In this document: positions 34,560 to 43,936 of the stretch, piece after piece | Layout: every line of letters starts with the position of its first letter | Position numbering within the stretch: the stretch's first letter is position 1 | Source of the DNA: Erythrobacter sp. | Lineage (GTDB): Bacteria > Pseudomonadota > Alphaproteobacteria > Sphingomonadales > Sphingomonadaceae | Direction: 5' to 3' | Assembly (NCBI GenBank): GCA_019739335.1 | Contig: CP073261.1 | Span: 2,470,001 to 2,534,000, forward strand | Length of the DNA stretch: 64,000 nt | Notes under the pieces: generated by a model | What the model was told of the DNA's origin: nothing | What the model saw: the letters and a program-made list of their open reading frames with translations, nothing else | The model's database searches: none | Program-made: the position numbers and the translations under genes

Positions 34560-36866
34560 TCAAGCCACCGTAACAAAGCTATCGATTACCCGCTTCACCC
34601 CGGCCTTGTCGAAATCGATCTCCAGCTTGTTCCCCTCCTGCCCGGTCACGAGGCCATAGCCGAACTTCTCGTGGAATACCCGCGCGCCCACTTCCACGTC
34701 GGAGCGCGGCTTGGCGGCGAAGCTTGCGGCGCTGCGGCTGGATTCCTTTACCCGCACCTGCTTGGTCTCGTATCCGGTCGCCAGCGCGCGCTGCCAGCCG
34801 GGGCCGCGTGCCGAAGAGCGTTCCGGGCGTGACTGCGACACATGCGCGAAGGGGTCTTCGCTTTCGCTCCAGTTCGCCTGCCACAGCGAGCGCCCACCGG
34901 TCAGCGTAGTCTCCACTGCCACGTGTTCGGCGGGCAGTTCCTCGACAAAGCGCGAGGGGATCGAGCTGGTCCACTGGCCGTAGATCCGGCGGTTGGCCGC
35001 GTGGAGCACGGTGCAGCGGCGCCGCGCGCGAGTAATCGCGACATAGGCCAGCCGCCGTTCCTCCTCCAGCGAGGCCAGCCCGCCTTCGTCGAGCGAACGC
35101 TGGCTGGGGAACACGCCTTCTTCCCAGCCGGGCAGGAACACGTGATCGAATTCCAGCCCCTTGGCGGCGTGCATGGTCATGATGGTGACTTTTTCCTCGT
35201 CGCTCGCCGCGTCGTTTTCCATCACCAGCGCGACATGTTCGAGGAAATCGCCGAGCGTGGGATATTCCTCCATCGCCCGTGCCAGTTCGGTGAGGTTTTC
35301 TGCACGCCCCGCGCTTTCCGCCGAGCGATCGGCCTTGAGCATGGCGTCGTAGCCGGACTCCTCCATCACCGTGCGCAGTAGTTCCGACGGCGTGACGGCT
35401 TCCGCCATGCCCTGCCAGCGCAGGAAGTTGCGCATCAGCCCGGCAATCGTGCCGCGCGTCCGGGCGGGCAGTTCGTCGCTGTCCGCCAGTTCGAGCGCGG
35501 CGGCGGCGAGCGGCTGGGCAGTGCGGCGGGCGTGTTGGTACATTTTCTCCAGCGTCTTGTCCCCCAGGCCGCGCTTGGGCTGGTTGTAGATGCGCTCGAA
35601 CGCGAGATCGTCAGCCGGTTGCGCGATTACCCGGAGGTAAGCGAGCGCGTCGCGGATTTCGGCGCGTTCGTAGAAGCGGAAGCCGCCCACGATGCGGTAA
35701 CTAAGGCCGATCTGGATGAAGCGGTCTTCGAATTCGCGGGTCTGGTATTGCGCGCGCACGAGGATCGCGACCTGTTCCAGAGGTGCGCCTTCGCGCTCCA
35801 GCCGCTCGATCTCTTCGCCCACGCGGCGCGCTTCCTCGGGCGCGTCCCACACGCCGATCACGCGCACCTTGTCGCCCGCCGGAAGCTCGGTCCACAGCGT
35901 CTTGCCGAGCCGCTGGCTGTTGCTGGCGATCAGTCCGCTGGCGGCGGCGAGGATCTGCGGTGTGGAGCGATAGTTCTGCTCCAGCTTGACCACTTTCGCG
36001 CCGGGAAAATCTTTCTCGAACCGCAGGATATTGGCCACTTCTGCGCCGCGCCATGAATAGATCGACTGGTCGTCATCCCCCACCACGCAGATATTCTTGC
36101 GGGTCTGCGCGATCAACCGCAGCCACAGGTACTGCACCGCGTTGGTATCCTGGTATTCGTCCACCAGCACGTATTTGAAACGCTGCTGCCAGCTTTCGAG
36201 CACGTCGCGATGCTGGCGGAAGATGGTCAGCATGTGCAGCAGCAGGTCGCCGAAATCGCAGGCGTTGAGCGCAATCAGCCGCGCCTGGTAGAGGCGGTAC
36301 ATTTCCTGCCCCTTGCCGTTGGCATAGCTTTCGTTGTCCACCGCGGTCAGGTCCGCCGGATTGAGGCCGCGGTTCTTCCAGCTGTCGATCAGCCCGGCAA
36401 GCAGGCGCGGGGGCCAGCGCTTTTCATCCAGTTCCGCTTCGCGGATCAGGGTCTTGAGCAGGCGCAACTGGTCGTCGGGATCGATGATGGTGTAATTGCT
36501 TTGCAGGCCCACCAGTTCGGCATGGCGGCGCAGCATCTTCGCGCCGATCGAGTGGAAGGTGCCGAGCCACGGCATCCCCTCCAGCGCGCCGCCGGTCAGC
36601 TTGCCTACCCGTTCGCGCATTTCGCGCGCGGCGCGATTGGTGAAGGTGACGCAGAGAATCTCGCTCGGCCAGGCCAGCCGCTGGCGGACGATGTGCGCGA
36701 GGCGGTGGGTCAGCGCCGCAGTCTTGCCGGTGCCTGCACCCGCGAGCATCAGCACGGGGCCTTCGGTCGCCATGACGGCGGCGCGCTGCGGCGTGTTCAG
36801 CTTGGCGAGCCATTCGGGAATCTCCGCCAGTTCGGCAGAGTCGGAGGGGGCGGGGGGATGGGACAC
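34560..36866 (-). CDS. uvrD: UvrD/PcrA-type superfamily I DNA helicase
   Basis: About 768 residues from a GTG start at 36866. 3'-5' DNA translocase for repair and replication restart. Walker A AGAGTGKT near residue 45, motif II VDEYQDTN, motif III GDDDQSIYSWRGA and motif V MHAAKGLEFDHVFLPG with the following GVFPSQRS are intact. The PcrA-like C-terminal SH3/Tudor part VGARVFHEKFGYGLVTG is also present. An SOS-like box lies 5 bases upstream of the GTG. A TTG at 36902 would put that box inside the gene, so I prefer the GTG, but no ribosome-binding site supports either; leaderless translation is possible. Confidence 0.9.
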   Translation of the reverse strand: MSHPPAPSDSAELAEIPEWLAKLNTPQRAAVMATEGPVLMLAGAGTGKTAALTHRLAHIVRQRLAWPSEILCVTFTNRAAREMRERVGKLTGGALEGMPWLGTFHSIGAKMLRRHAELVGLQSNYTIIDPDDQLRLLKTLIREAELDEKRWPPRLLAGLIDSWKNRGLNPADLTAVDNESYANGKGQEMYRLYQARLIALNACDFGDLLLHMLTIFRQHRDVLESWQQRFKYVLVDEYQDTNAVQYLWLRLIAQTRKNICVVGDDDQSIYSWRGAEVANILRFEKDFPGAKVVKLEQNYRSTPQILAAASGLIASNSQRLGKTLWTELPAGDKVRVIGVWDAPEEARRVGEEIERLEREGAPLEQVAILVRAQYQTREFEDRFIQIGLSYRIVGGFRFYERAEIRDALAYLRVIAQPADDLAFERIYNQPKRGLGDKTLEKMYQHARRTAQPLAAAALELADSDELPARTRGTIAGLMRNFLRWQGMAEAVTPSELLRTVMEESGYDAMLKADRSAESAGRAENLTELARAMEEYPTLGDFLEHVALVMENDAASDEEKVTIMTMHAAKGLEFDHVFLPGWEEGVFPSQRSLDEGGLASLEEERRLAYVAITRARRRCTVLHAANRRIYGQWTSSIPSRFVEELPAEHVAVETTLTGGRSLWQANWSESEDPFAHVSQSRPERSSARGPGWQRALATGYETKQVRVKESSRSAASFAAKPRSDVEVGARVFHEKFGYGLVTGQEGNKLEIDFDKAGVKRVIDSFVTVA

Positions 36867-36870
36867 CGGC

Positions 36871-36885
36871 GAACAGTTAGGGAAC
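36871..36885 (-). promoter_or_regulatory. SOS-like (LexA) box near uvrD
   Basis: GAAC AGTTAGG GAAC on the plus strand, i.e. GTTC-N7-GTTC on the minus strand, the same pattern as before recA. It lies in the divergent space between uvrD and the small secreted protein gene, so it could control either. One or two such matches per 64 kb are expected by chance, so location is the main support. Confidence 0.45.
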
Positions 36886-36963
36886 GAGGGCGACCGGCGC
36901 AAGGAACCTGCACAGACTTTGTCCGTTTGCGGTTCAATGGATCCTTCGAAAGGAGTTTACCCG

Positions 36964-37293
36964 ATGAAGACCCTTGCCATCCTTGCCATAGGCGGTCTGG
37001 CTTTTGCCGCTCCCGCGCTGGCTGCGCCCCAGGCCCAGCAGGAACCCCAGGCCGGACAAGCTACACCTGTTGCCGAAGTCATCGCGCGCGATGATCGTGG
37101 TCGCGCTACCCGCGTGAGGGTTGATGGCCGCGAATACGATGTGTGCGAAGGTGATCAGGCAGACGATTGCATCAATCCGCGTGAAGCCGGATTGAACTTC
37201 GGCAATGTGCCCATCGACTATTGGCCCGGTCGGCCTGCGAGCGAAATTGACGGCCCGTTGCCAGCGGAAGCGCCGCAGCAACCCGAAGGCTAG
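36964..37293 (+). CDS. Secreted hypothetical protein
   Basis: 109 residues. MKTLAILAIGGLAFAAPALA is a signal peptide, likely cut before APQAQQEP; the rest has a Gln/Pro-rich start, a VAEVIARDDRGRATRVRVDG strand pair and two cysteines (VCEGD and DDCIN). GGAG lies 9 bases before the ATG. Convergent with rsmD, with which it shares the CTAG that encodes both stop codons. The SOS-like box is about 79 bases upstream. No family recognised. Confidence 0.7.
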   Translation: MKTLAILAIGGLAFAAPALAAPQAQQEPQAGQATPVAEVIARDDRGRATRVRVDGREYDVCEGDQADDCINPREAGLNFGNVPIDYWPGRPASEIDGPLPAEAPQQPEG

Positions 37294-37838
37294 CTGCCGG
37301 GCATCCGCAGGAGCACCAGCTTGGCGGGGCCGACCTTGCGTTCGCTTTCGACTTCCATGCTGCGGACCTGCGGGTCTTCTTTCGCGCCGATTTCCAGCGC
37401 CACCCAGGTCGCTTCGCCGATCCAGCCGAGCCGCACCAGGCGGTCGATAGTTACCGCGCCCGCATTGGTGCCGTAGGGCGGATCGAGCAGCACCAGATCG
37501 CGCGGGGCCTTGGCCGCGCCGAGCGTAAGCGCCGATCCGGCGATCACCTCGCAGCGGCTCTGCGCGCGCAGGGCGGCGATGTTGTCGCGGATGGCGCGGA
37601 CGGCGGCGGCATCCTGCTCGACGAACAGGCAGCTTGCCGCGCCCCGGCTCAAGGCCTCCAGCCCCAGCGCGCCCGATCCCGCGAACAGGTCCGCCACACT
37701 CAGCCCTTCGAAAGTGCCGAGGCGACTGACGAGCATCGAGAACAGAGTCTCGCGGGTGCGATCCGCCGTGGGGCGGGTGGCATCGCCCGCAGGCGTGCGC
37801 AATTGCCGTCGCTTCCATTCGCCGGCGATAATTCTCAC
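37290..37838 (-). CDS. rsmD: 16S rRNA (guanine(966)-N(2))-methyltransferase RsmD
   Basis: 182 residues from GTG at 37838 (VRIIAGEWKRRQLRTP), the classic RsmD start. Motif I VADLFAGSGALGLEALSRGA and the catalytic LLDPPYG motif (NPPY type) are intact. It methylates G966 in the 30S subunit. GTG overlaps the TGA of the upstream pseudouridine synthase gene (GTGA), so the two rRNA-modifying enzymes form a coupled pair. The stop TAG overlaps that of the convergent secreted-protein gene. Confidence 0.95.
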   Translation of the reverse strand: MRIIAGEWKRRQLRTPAGDATRPTADRTRETLFSMLVSRLGTFEGLSVADLFAGSGALGLEALSRGAASCLFVEQDAAAVRAIRDNIAALRAQSRCEVIAGSALTLGAAKAPRDLVLLDPPYGTNAGAVTIDRLVRLGWIGEATWVALEIGAKEDPQVRSMEVESERKVGPAKLVLLRMPGS

Positions 37839-38623
37839 TTGCGGGCCTGCTTGATCGAACTCCGGAACCGCTCGATGTCTTCCTTGCGGATTTCCACCGC
37901 CGCGCCGCGCGCCAGCTTGTCGAGCAGGAACGGGCCGTAGGAAATGCGGATAAGGCGGCTGACTTCCAGCCCGAGAAATTCGAGCACCCGGCGCACTTCG
38001 CGGTTCTTGCCTTCGGTGAGCGTCAGTTCGATCCACTGGTTGCGGCCGGTGCTGCGTTCGAGATTGGCGTTGATCTTGTCGTACCGCATCCCTTCGACCT
38101 CGACGCCTTCCATCAGCGCTTCGAGCTGTTCCTGCGAGACATCGCCGAAAGTGCGGGCGCGATAGGTGCGCGGGATTTCGGACGAGGGCAGTTCCATCTG
38201 CCGCTTGAACTCGCCGTCATTGGTGAGCAGCAGCAGGCCCTCGGTGTTCAGATCGAGCCGCCCGACCGGCATCAGCCGCGGGGTGTTGGCGGGCAGGGCA
38301 TTGCGCAGCGCGGTGTAGATCGTCGGGCGGCCGGAGAAATCGCGTTCCGCCGTCAGCAGTCCGGTGGGCTTGTGGAAAGCGAACAGCCGCGTGCGTTCGG
38401 GCGCGGCGACGGGCTTGCCGTCCACCGTCACGCCTTTCAGGCTGGTGAGGAAGGTGGCGGGTGAAGTGACCAACTCGTCGCCGATCTTGATCCGCTTGTC
38501 CTCGATCATCCGCTCGATCTCGCGACGGCTGGCGACTCCGGCGCGGGCGAGCAATTTGGCGATACGGTCGCCCTCGGGGCGGTCGCCTTCGGGTTTCCCG
38601 GCAGGGTGCGGTGCTTTCGACAT
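37835..38623 (-). CDS. rluB: RluB/RsuA-type rRNA pseudouridine synthase
   Basis: 262 residues. N-terminal S4 RNA-binding domain (RIAKLLARAGVASRREIERMI), then the synthase core with the catalytic Asp in GRLDLNTEGLLLLTNDG and the NREVRRVLEFLGLEVSRLIR motif of the RluB/RsuA/RluE/RluF group. Expected target: a uridine in 23S rRNA (RluB U2605) or 16S rRNA; the exact site is inferred. The ATG at 38623 (MSKAPHP) has AAGGCGCAGGG before it. Translationally coupled to rsmD. Confidence 0.88.
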   Translation of the reverse strand: MSKAPHPAGKPEGDRPEGDRIAKLLARAGVASRREIERMIEDKRIKIGDELVTSPATFLTSLKGVTVDGKPVAAPERTRLFAFHKPTGLLTAERDFSGRPTIYTALRNALPANTPRLMPVGRLDLNTEGLLLLTNDGEFKRQMELPSSEIPRTYRARTFGDVSQEQLEALMEGVEVEGMRYDKINANLERSTGRNQWIELTLTEGKNREVRRVLEFLGLEVSRLIRISYGPFLLDKLARGAAVEIRKEDIERFRSSIKQARK

Positions 38624-38718
38624 ACCCTGCGCCTTAGTCGGTGATGGCCCGTTCATCCAGCCTTCCATTGCGAGCGGTTACGGTTAGACACCGCAGAGAC
38701 CAATTGACCGAGGATCGT

Positions 38719-40455
38719 ATGGCCGAAGCCGCAAAGACCAAATCGGGGACCAAACCGGGCTGGGGAACGCTGTTCCGCTCGCTGCGCAATCCCAAGAGCG
38801 GCTACATGGCGCTGTTCGGCTTTGCCAGCGGCCTGCCGTTTGCGCTGTTCCTTGGCACGCTCTACGCATGGTTGAGCGAGGCCGAAGTCGAGTTGGAAAC
38901 GATGGGCGTTTTCTCGCTGATCGGGCTCGCCTACGCCTTCCAGTTCCTGTGGTCGCCGCTGATCGACAAGGTGACAATCCCCGGCTTTTCGAAGCTGGGC
39001 AGGCGCAAGCAGTGGATCGTGCCCGCGCAAATCCTGCTGGGGGTGATCCTGATCGCGCTGAGCCTGAGCAATCCGACCGACAGCAACATGGGCTGGTTCT
39101 CGCTGCTGGCGGGCATCGGTGCGCTGGCGAGCGCGACACAGGACATCGCCATCAATGCCTGGCGCATCGATGTGGCGGATGAAGATGCCTCGCTCGATAT
39201 CCTCTCGACCATCTACCAGATGGGATACCGGCTGGCGGCGTTGGTGGGCGGCGCGCTGGGCCTGATTATCGCCGCGCGGATCGGCTGGCCGCAGACCTAT
39301 CTGGTGATGGGCGGTATCCTGCTGCTGATCGGTATTGCCGGGCTGTGGGCGCCGGACAGCAAGGTCGGTGATCCGGTCGAAGGGGCGGCAGACGACGAAT
39401 TGCTGCTCAGCCTGCGCCGCGCGGGCGAATTGCAGCCCGCGATCCGCACACGCGCGCTGGCGATTGTCGGCCTGCTGTGGGCGGCTGCGATCGCGGTGGT
39501 GCTGATCTTCATGTTCATGTCGCTCACCTACGCGCCGGAAGATCGCCCGAACCCGACCGATTTCACCCTGCAATGGGGGCCGTGGATCATTGTCGCTACA
39601 GTGGTTGTCCCGGCGTTGGTGGCCGGATGGCTGGCGGCGCAAAAGACCAGGGGTGCGCACCTGCTGACCGAGGACTTGCCAGAGCGTCAGGGCGGCTCCT
39701 ACGCGTTGGATCACCTCTATCGCGCGCTGGTGATGCCGCTGGTGGAATTCGTCGGACGGATGGGCTGGTCGCTGGTGCTGATCCTGTCGCTGGTGCTGAC
39801 ATACCGCATCTGTGACGCAATCTGGGGTACCTTTGCCTATCCGTTCTATCTCGGCGAGCTGGAATATACCAATGACGAGGTGGCCTTCGCTTCCAAGTTC
39901 TTCGGCGTCGGCGCGATTATCGCGGGCCTGGCGTTCGGCGGCTATCTGATCACGGTGATCGGGCGAATGGCTACTTTGACCCTGGGCGCGGTTCTCGCTG
40001 CGGCCACCAATCTGCTTTATGCCGATATGGCCATCGGGGGCGCCAACATGCAGGCGGCGAGCGATGCCATCGGCTTTTCCGCGCTGATCGAGTTCATGGC
40101 TCCGTTCGGATCCGATGCGCTGCCTCGGCTGACCTTCACGATCATGTGGGAAAACCTCGCCATCGGCATTGCCGGCGCGGCCTATGTGGCGTGGCTGAGT
40201 TCGATCGTGTCGAAAAAGTATTCCGCCGTGCAATATGCACTACTGTCCTCGCTCACCCTGCTGGTCGGGACCCTGGGGCGCGGCGCGCTGGGCGAGATGA
40301 TCGAAGACCGGGGCTATGCCTACGTCTTCGTCTTTACGGCGCTGATCGGTGCGGTGGCGGTGGTGCTGTGCGCGCTGGAATGGTGGCGGGTAACGCGCAA
40401 GGGGGCGAATACCGGCGTGGTTGCGCCTGACCCGGTGGCGGTTCCGGCGGAGTAG
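38719..40455 (+). CDS. ampG: AmpG-type MFS permease
   Basis: 578 residues, about 12-14 membrane helices. The GYMALFGFASGLPFALFLGT start and LIGLAYAFQFLWSPLIDKV with the following GRRKQWIVPAQ loop match AmpG, the importer of anhydromuropeptides in peptidoglycan recycling. A long internal loop (about residues 220-340) makes it larger than E. coli AmpG. ATG at 38719 (MAEAAKTKSG) with GAGGATC upstream. Its stop is one base from the folC stop on the other strand. Confidence 0.85.
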   Translation: MAEAAKTKSGTKPGWGTLFRSLRNPKSGYMALFGFASGLPFALFLGTLYAWLSEAEVELETMGVFSLIGLAYAFQFLWSPLIDKVTIPGFSKLGRRKQWIVPAQILLGVILIALSLSNPTDSNMGWFSLLAGIGALASATQDIAINAWRIDVADEDASLDILSTIYQMGYRLAALVGGALGLIIAARIGWPQTYLVMGGILLLIGIAGLWAPDSKVGDPVEGAADDELLLSLRRAGELQPAIRTRALAIVGLLWAAAIAVVLIFMFMSLTYAPEDRPNPTDFTLQWGPWIIVATVVVPALVAGWLAAQKTRGAHLLTEDLPERQGGSYALDHLYRALVMPLVEFVGRMGWSLVLILSLVLTYRICDAIWGTFAYPFYLGELEYTNDEVAFASKFFGVGAIIAGLAFGGYLITVIGRMATLTLGAVLAAATNLLYADMAIGGANMQAASDAIGFSALIEFMAPFGSDALPRLTFTIMWENLAIGIAGAAYVAWLSSIVSKKYSAVQYALLSSLTLLVGTLGRGALGEMIEDRGYAYVFVFTALIGAVAVVLCALEWWRVTRKGANTGVVAPDPVAVPAE

Positions 40456-40456
40456 C

Positions 40457-41794
40457 TCAGTCGGGCACTTCGCGGTTCGCCGCGAGAACTTTGCCTGCCA
40501 GGTAGAGCGAACCGGCGATCAGCACCGTGCCGCCGTTGCGCTGGGGCAGGGCTTCGAGCGCGGAGACGAGATCGGGCGCGGAAGAAGTCTGCGCCACGCC
40601 TGCTTCCTTCGCCAATCCCTCCAGCACATCGAGCGCAAGATGGTCATTCCCCTCGATCGGCACCGCCGTCACGCTGGCGAGGTGGGGGGCGAGGATCGTG
40701 AGGAAATTGCGCGCGTCCTTCAGCGCCATCATCCCGATCAGCGCATCGATGGGGCCGGTGTTGTTCTCGGTAAAGTAGTCGGCCAGCGCCATCGCCGCAT
40801 CGGGATTGTGCCCGCCGTCGAGCAGCAATCGCCGGGCGGGCAGCAGTTCGGTCAGCGGGCCGGGACCGAGCACTTGCAGCCGCGCGGGCCAGCGTGCGGC
40901 GAGTGTTCCCGCTTTCAGCGACGCAACCGAAACCGGAAGAACGTCCTGATGGCGCAGCATCGCGGCTGCCAGCGCAGAATTGACGCGCTGGTGCCAGCCT
41001 TCGAGCGGGGGTTCGGGCAGGAACAGCGAGCCCTTGGCATCGCGATAGCCGGTGCGCTTGCCGATCCCTTCGGCAAAGTGCCAACGGCTGCCCGCGGGAT
41101 AAAGCGGCGCGCCAACCTTCTCTGCCTGTGCGAAAACGGCCTGGTTGGCCTCGTCCGGGTAATCCATCGTCACCAGCGGCACGCCGGGGCGGGCGATGCC
41201 TGCTTTCTCGAAAGCGATCCGGGCCAGCGGGCTTTTAGGGGCGGTGGGGTCGGGCGTGAGCAGGAAATGCTCGTGATCGATGCCGAGGCTGGCGATGCCG
41301 CAGGCGGCAGGCTTTTCGAGCACATTGGTGGCGTCGAAACGCCCGCCAAGCCCGACCTCGATCACGCAGGCATCCGCAGAGTTGCGGTGGAAGGCGAGGA
41401 ACATCGCCGCCGTCGTGACTTCGAAGAAACTGGGGTTGAGTCCTTCGCAAGCGTCGAGCACTTCCTCCAGCAGGCTTGCGAGCAGTGCGTCCGAAATCAG
41501 CTCCCCGGCAATCCGGATGCGTTCGTTGTAGCGCACCAGATGCGGCTTGGTGGCGACGTGGACCTTGTATCCCTCCGCCTCCAGCATGGCGCGCAGGAAG
41601 GCGCAGGTGGAACCCTTGCCGTTGGTCCCGGCAACGTGGAACACCGGCGGCAGTTCACGCTCGGGATTGCCGAGGCGGTCGAGCAAGGCGCGGGTGGTGT
41701 CGAGTCCGATAGTGCCCTTGGGCAGCGGCAGTGCGCCGAGCCGGTCAAGCTGGCGCTGCACCGCTTCGTTTTCGGAAAGGGCGAAGTCTTTCAC
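40457..41794 (-). CDS. folC: Bifunctional folylpolyglutamate/dihydrofolate synthase
   Basis: 445 residues, GTG start. The P-loop VAGTNGKGSTCAFLRAML is near residue 55, followed by the RIRIAGELISD and VCIVEVGLGGRFDATNV-like segment (EVGLGGRFDATNV) with metal/ATP contacts. It glutamylates folates and makes dihydrofolate. Last gene of the minus-strand trpF-trpB-trpA-accD-folC series, separated from accD by a 130-base repeat element. Confidence 0.95.
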   Translation of the reverse strand: MKDFALSENEAVQRQLDRLGALPLPKGTIGLDTTRALLDRLGNPERELPPVFHVAGTNGKGSTCAFLRAMLEAEGYKVHVATKPHLVRYNERIRIAGELISDALLASLLEEVLDACEGLNPSFFEVTTAAMFLAFHRNSADACVIEVGLGGRFDATNVLEKPAACGIASLGIDHEHFLLTPDPTAPKSPLARIAFEKAGIARPGVPLVTMDYPDEANQAVFAQAEKVGAPLYPAGSRWHFAEGIGKRTGYRDAKGSLFLPEPPLEGWHQRVNSALAAAMLRHQDVLPVSVASLKAGTLAARWPARLQVLGPGPLTELLPARRLLLDGGHNPDAAMALADYFTENNTGPIDALIGMMALKDARNFLTILAPHLASVTAVPIEGNDHLALDVLEGLAKEAGVAQTSSAPDLVSALEALPQRNGGTVLIAGSLYLAGKVLAANREVPD

Positions 41795-41799
41795 GAAAT

Positions 41800-41927
41800 C
41801 CCCCTCCCGCTGGCGGGGACTCGAAGAGGGGGCGAAGCCCCAGCGGTTAGGGGTGGGGGCGAGCGGAGCGAGCCTAGTGCAGACTCAGGCCCACCCCCAA
41901 CCCCTCCCGCCAGCGGGAGGGGAGTTT
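41800..41927. repeat. Inverted-repeat element between folC and accD
   Basis: Begins with CCCCCTCCCGCTGGCGGGG and ends with CCCCTCCCGCCAGCGGGAGG followed by GGAGTTTT, forming a strong hairpin near each end. A sister copy lies on the other side of accD (42801-42930); the last about 41 bases of the two differ at two positions only. Confidence 0.85.
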
Positions 41928-42776
41928 TCACGCCGCCTGCGCCGGGCTCAGATAACCAAGCAGCTCTGCCAGACGCCCACGCAGGTCCGCGCGGCGCACC
42001 ACCATGTCGACCATGCCGTGCTTGTGCAGGTATTCCGCCCGCTGGAAGCCTTCGGGGAGCTTCTCGCGGATGGTTTCCTGGATCACGCGCTGCCCGGCAA
42101 AGCCGATCAGCGCACCGGGCTCGGCCAGATGCACATCGCCGAGCATCGCGTAGCTGGCGGTGACGCCGCCGGTGGTCGGGTCCGCCAGCACGACGATATA
42201 GGGCAGGCCCGCCTCGCGCAGGCGGCGCGTCATTACCGTGGCGCGGGGCATCTGCATCAGGCTGAGAATGCCCTCCTGCATCCGCGCGCCGCCCGCTGCG
42301 GTCACGCAGACGAAGGCACAGCGCGCATCGAGCGCCTTCTGCGCGGCGGCGATAAAGGCATCGCCCACAGCCATGCCCATGCTGCCGCCCATGAAGGTGA
42401 AATCCTGCACGCCGACCACGGCAGGCTGACCCTCGATGGTGCCGATGGCTGCAGTGAAGGCATCAGGGTGGGGATTGCTCGCGCGGGCGGCCTTCAGCCG
42501 GTCACGGTAGCGCTTGGAATCCTTGAAGCCGAGCGGGTCCTCGGCCACCTTTGGCGCGGGGAGCAGCGCGTAACCTTCGTCGAGCAATTGCGCCAGCCGC
42601 GCATCGGCCCCGATCCGCCCGTGGTGATCGCACTTCGGGCAGACCGACAGGTTCGCCTCGTACTCCTTGGCGAAGACCATTTCCTGGCAGCGCGGGCATT
42701 TGACCCACAGGTTATCGGGAGATTCGCGCTTCGTGCCGAAAGGCAGGCGCTCGCGCACACGGGTTAGCCAGCTCAT
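41928..42776 (-). CDS. accD: Acetyl-CoA carboxylase carboxyltransferase subunit beta
   Basis: 282 residues. N-terminal zinc ribbon with Cys27, Cys30, Cys46 and Cys49 (CPRC and CPKC pairs), then the carboxyltransferase crotonase-like core ([43 protein letters not shown]). Transfers CO2 from biotin to acetyl-CoA with AccA (not in the window). Both ends of the gene are bounded by copies of one repeat element, yet the trpFBA-accD-folC order is kept. Confidence 0.96.
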   Translation of the reverse strand: MSWLTRVRERLPFGTKRESPDNLWVKCPRCQEMVFAKEYEANLSVCPKCDHHGRIGADARLAQLLDEGYALLPAPKVAEDPLGFKDSKRYRDRLKAARASNPHPDAFTAAIGTIEGQPAVVGVQDFTFMGGSMGMAVGDAFIAAAQKALDARCAFVCVTAAGGARMQEGILSLMQMPRATVMTRRLREAGLPYIVVLADPTTGGVTASYAMLGDVHLAEPGALIGFAGQRVIQETIREKLPEGFQRAEYLHKHGMVDMVVRRADLRGRLAELLGYLSPAQAA

Positions 42777-42800
42777 GCGAAGTTCCTTAAGCGCAATCCA

Positions 42801-42930
42801 TCCCCTCCCGCAAGCGGGAGGGGCGCGAGACTTGCCGAACGAAGTGAGGCTTAGTCGCAGCGGGGTGGGCTTGTGGGGCTCGCCATGACAGGCCCACCCC
42901 CGGCCCCTCCCGCCAGCGGGAGGGGAGTTT
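42801..42930. repeat. Inverted-repeat element between accD and trpA
   Basis: CCCCTCCCGCAAGCGGGAGG (from 42803) and CCCCTCCCGCCAGCGGGAGG (from 42905) with GGAGTTTA after it. Same family as 41800-41927. The T-tract follows the hairpin on the plus strand, so it should not terminate the minus-strand operon. Confidence 0.85.
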
Positions 42931-43708
42931 ATCGTGCGGAGTGAACAGCCTCAGCAAGCCTCGCGGTCAATTCGCGCAAATGCTCCGGCGCATCGACACC
43001 GTGCCTCGCCACCAGTTCGACCAGCGCCGAGCCGACCACCACCCCATCGGCCACGCGGGCAATCGCGGCGGCCTGTACCGGCTCGCGCACGCCGAAACCG
43101 ACCGCGACCGGCAGATCGGTATGCGCCTTGATGCGCGCGACATTCGCCTCGATCGATTCGATGGCGGCTTGCTGCATCCCGGTGATCCCTGCCACCGCGA
43201 CATAGTAAAGGAACCCGCTCGATCCGTGGAGCACGGCGGGCAGCCGCGCGGCGTCGGTTGTGGGGGTGGCGAGGCGGATGAGGCTGATCCCGGCTTGGCG
43301 CAGCGCGGGGCCGAGATCCTCGTCCTCCTCCGGCGCGAGATCGACGCAAATCACTCCGTCAATGCCCGCCTGCGTAAGCGCCTCGGCAAACCATTCCGGC
43401 CCGCGCCGCAGCATGGGATTCGCATAGCCCATCAGCACCAGCGGCACTTCGGGATGCCGCGCGCGGAAAGAAGCGGCAATCGCGAGCACATCGGCAGTCT
43501 TGGTCCCCGCGCCGAGCGAACGGATATTCGCCGCCTGGATCGCCGGGCCATCGGCCATCGGATCGGTGAACGGCATCCCTAGCTCGATCACGTCCGCGCC
43601 GCCTTTGACAAGCGCATCGAGATTGGCCGCCGTGTCGCCATCGCCTGCAGTGATGAAGCAGACGAGCGCGGGGTGCGGGGCGGAAAAGGTGGTGGAGAGG
43701 CGGGTCAC
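42929..43708 (-). CDS. trpA: Tryptophan synthase subunit alpha
   Basis: 259 residues, GTG start at 43708. TIM barrel that splits indole-3-glycerol phosphate. The catalytic Glu is in [18 protein letters not shown], followed by [12 protein letters not shown]. The phosphate-binding [16 protein letters not shown] and [10 protein letters not shown] loops are intact. The start overlaps the stop of a 67-residue membrane-protein gene (GTGA), so trpB and trpA are not adjacent here. Confidence 0.96.
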   Translation of the reverse strand: MTRLSTTFSAPHPALVCFITAGDGDTAANLDALVKGGADVIELGMPFTDPMADGPAIQAANIRSLGAGTKTADVLAIAASFRARHPEVPLVLMGYANPMLRRGPEWFAEALTQAGIDGVICVDLAPEEDEDLGPALRQAGISLIRLATPTTDAARLPAVLHGSSGFLYYVAVAGITGMQQAAIESIEANVARIKAHTDLPVAVGFGVREPVQAAAIARVADGVVVGSALVELVARHGVDAPEHLRELTARLAEAVHSAR

Positions 43709-43908
43709 AAATACAACTCTATAGCGGCGATAAGAAAACGGACGAGAATTCCGCCTAAGAAAATTGCGAAAAGAGCCCCAATTATTCCGAAGATAAACCT
43801 GATCAAGAAGGTCGGAATAAAACCTTTCCAGAATCCTAGACGATACTCTGGATCATGCCAGTTCTCACGCAAGTCTTTCCAATCTTCACGAAGAGTCGGC
43901 TCGCTCAC
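43705..43908 (-). CDS. Small membrane protein between trpB and trpA (67 aa)
   Basis: 67 residues from GTG: polar, tryptophan-rich N-terminal half (MSEPTLREDWKDLRENWHDP) and one or two helices (FIPTFLIRFIFGIIGALFAI, then [14 protein letters not shown]). GGGAG lies upstream of the GTG. GC is clearly lower than in trpA and trpB. Overlap with the trpA start suggests translational coupling, which supports a real gene. It appears to have been inserted into the trp operon together with the repeat at 43937-44037. Family unknown. Confidence 0.6.
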   Translation of the reverse strand: MSEPTLREDWKDLRENWHDPEYRLGFWKGFIPTFLIRFIFGIIGALFAIFLGGILVRFLIAAIELYL

Positions 43909-43936
43909 ATCCCCACTCCCGTCACAATCCCACCTT

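Noticed and set aside
41800..42930. Composite transposon around accD
   Set aside because: The flanking copies are short palindromic repeats without a transposase, and accD is in its normal operon place.
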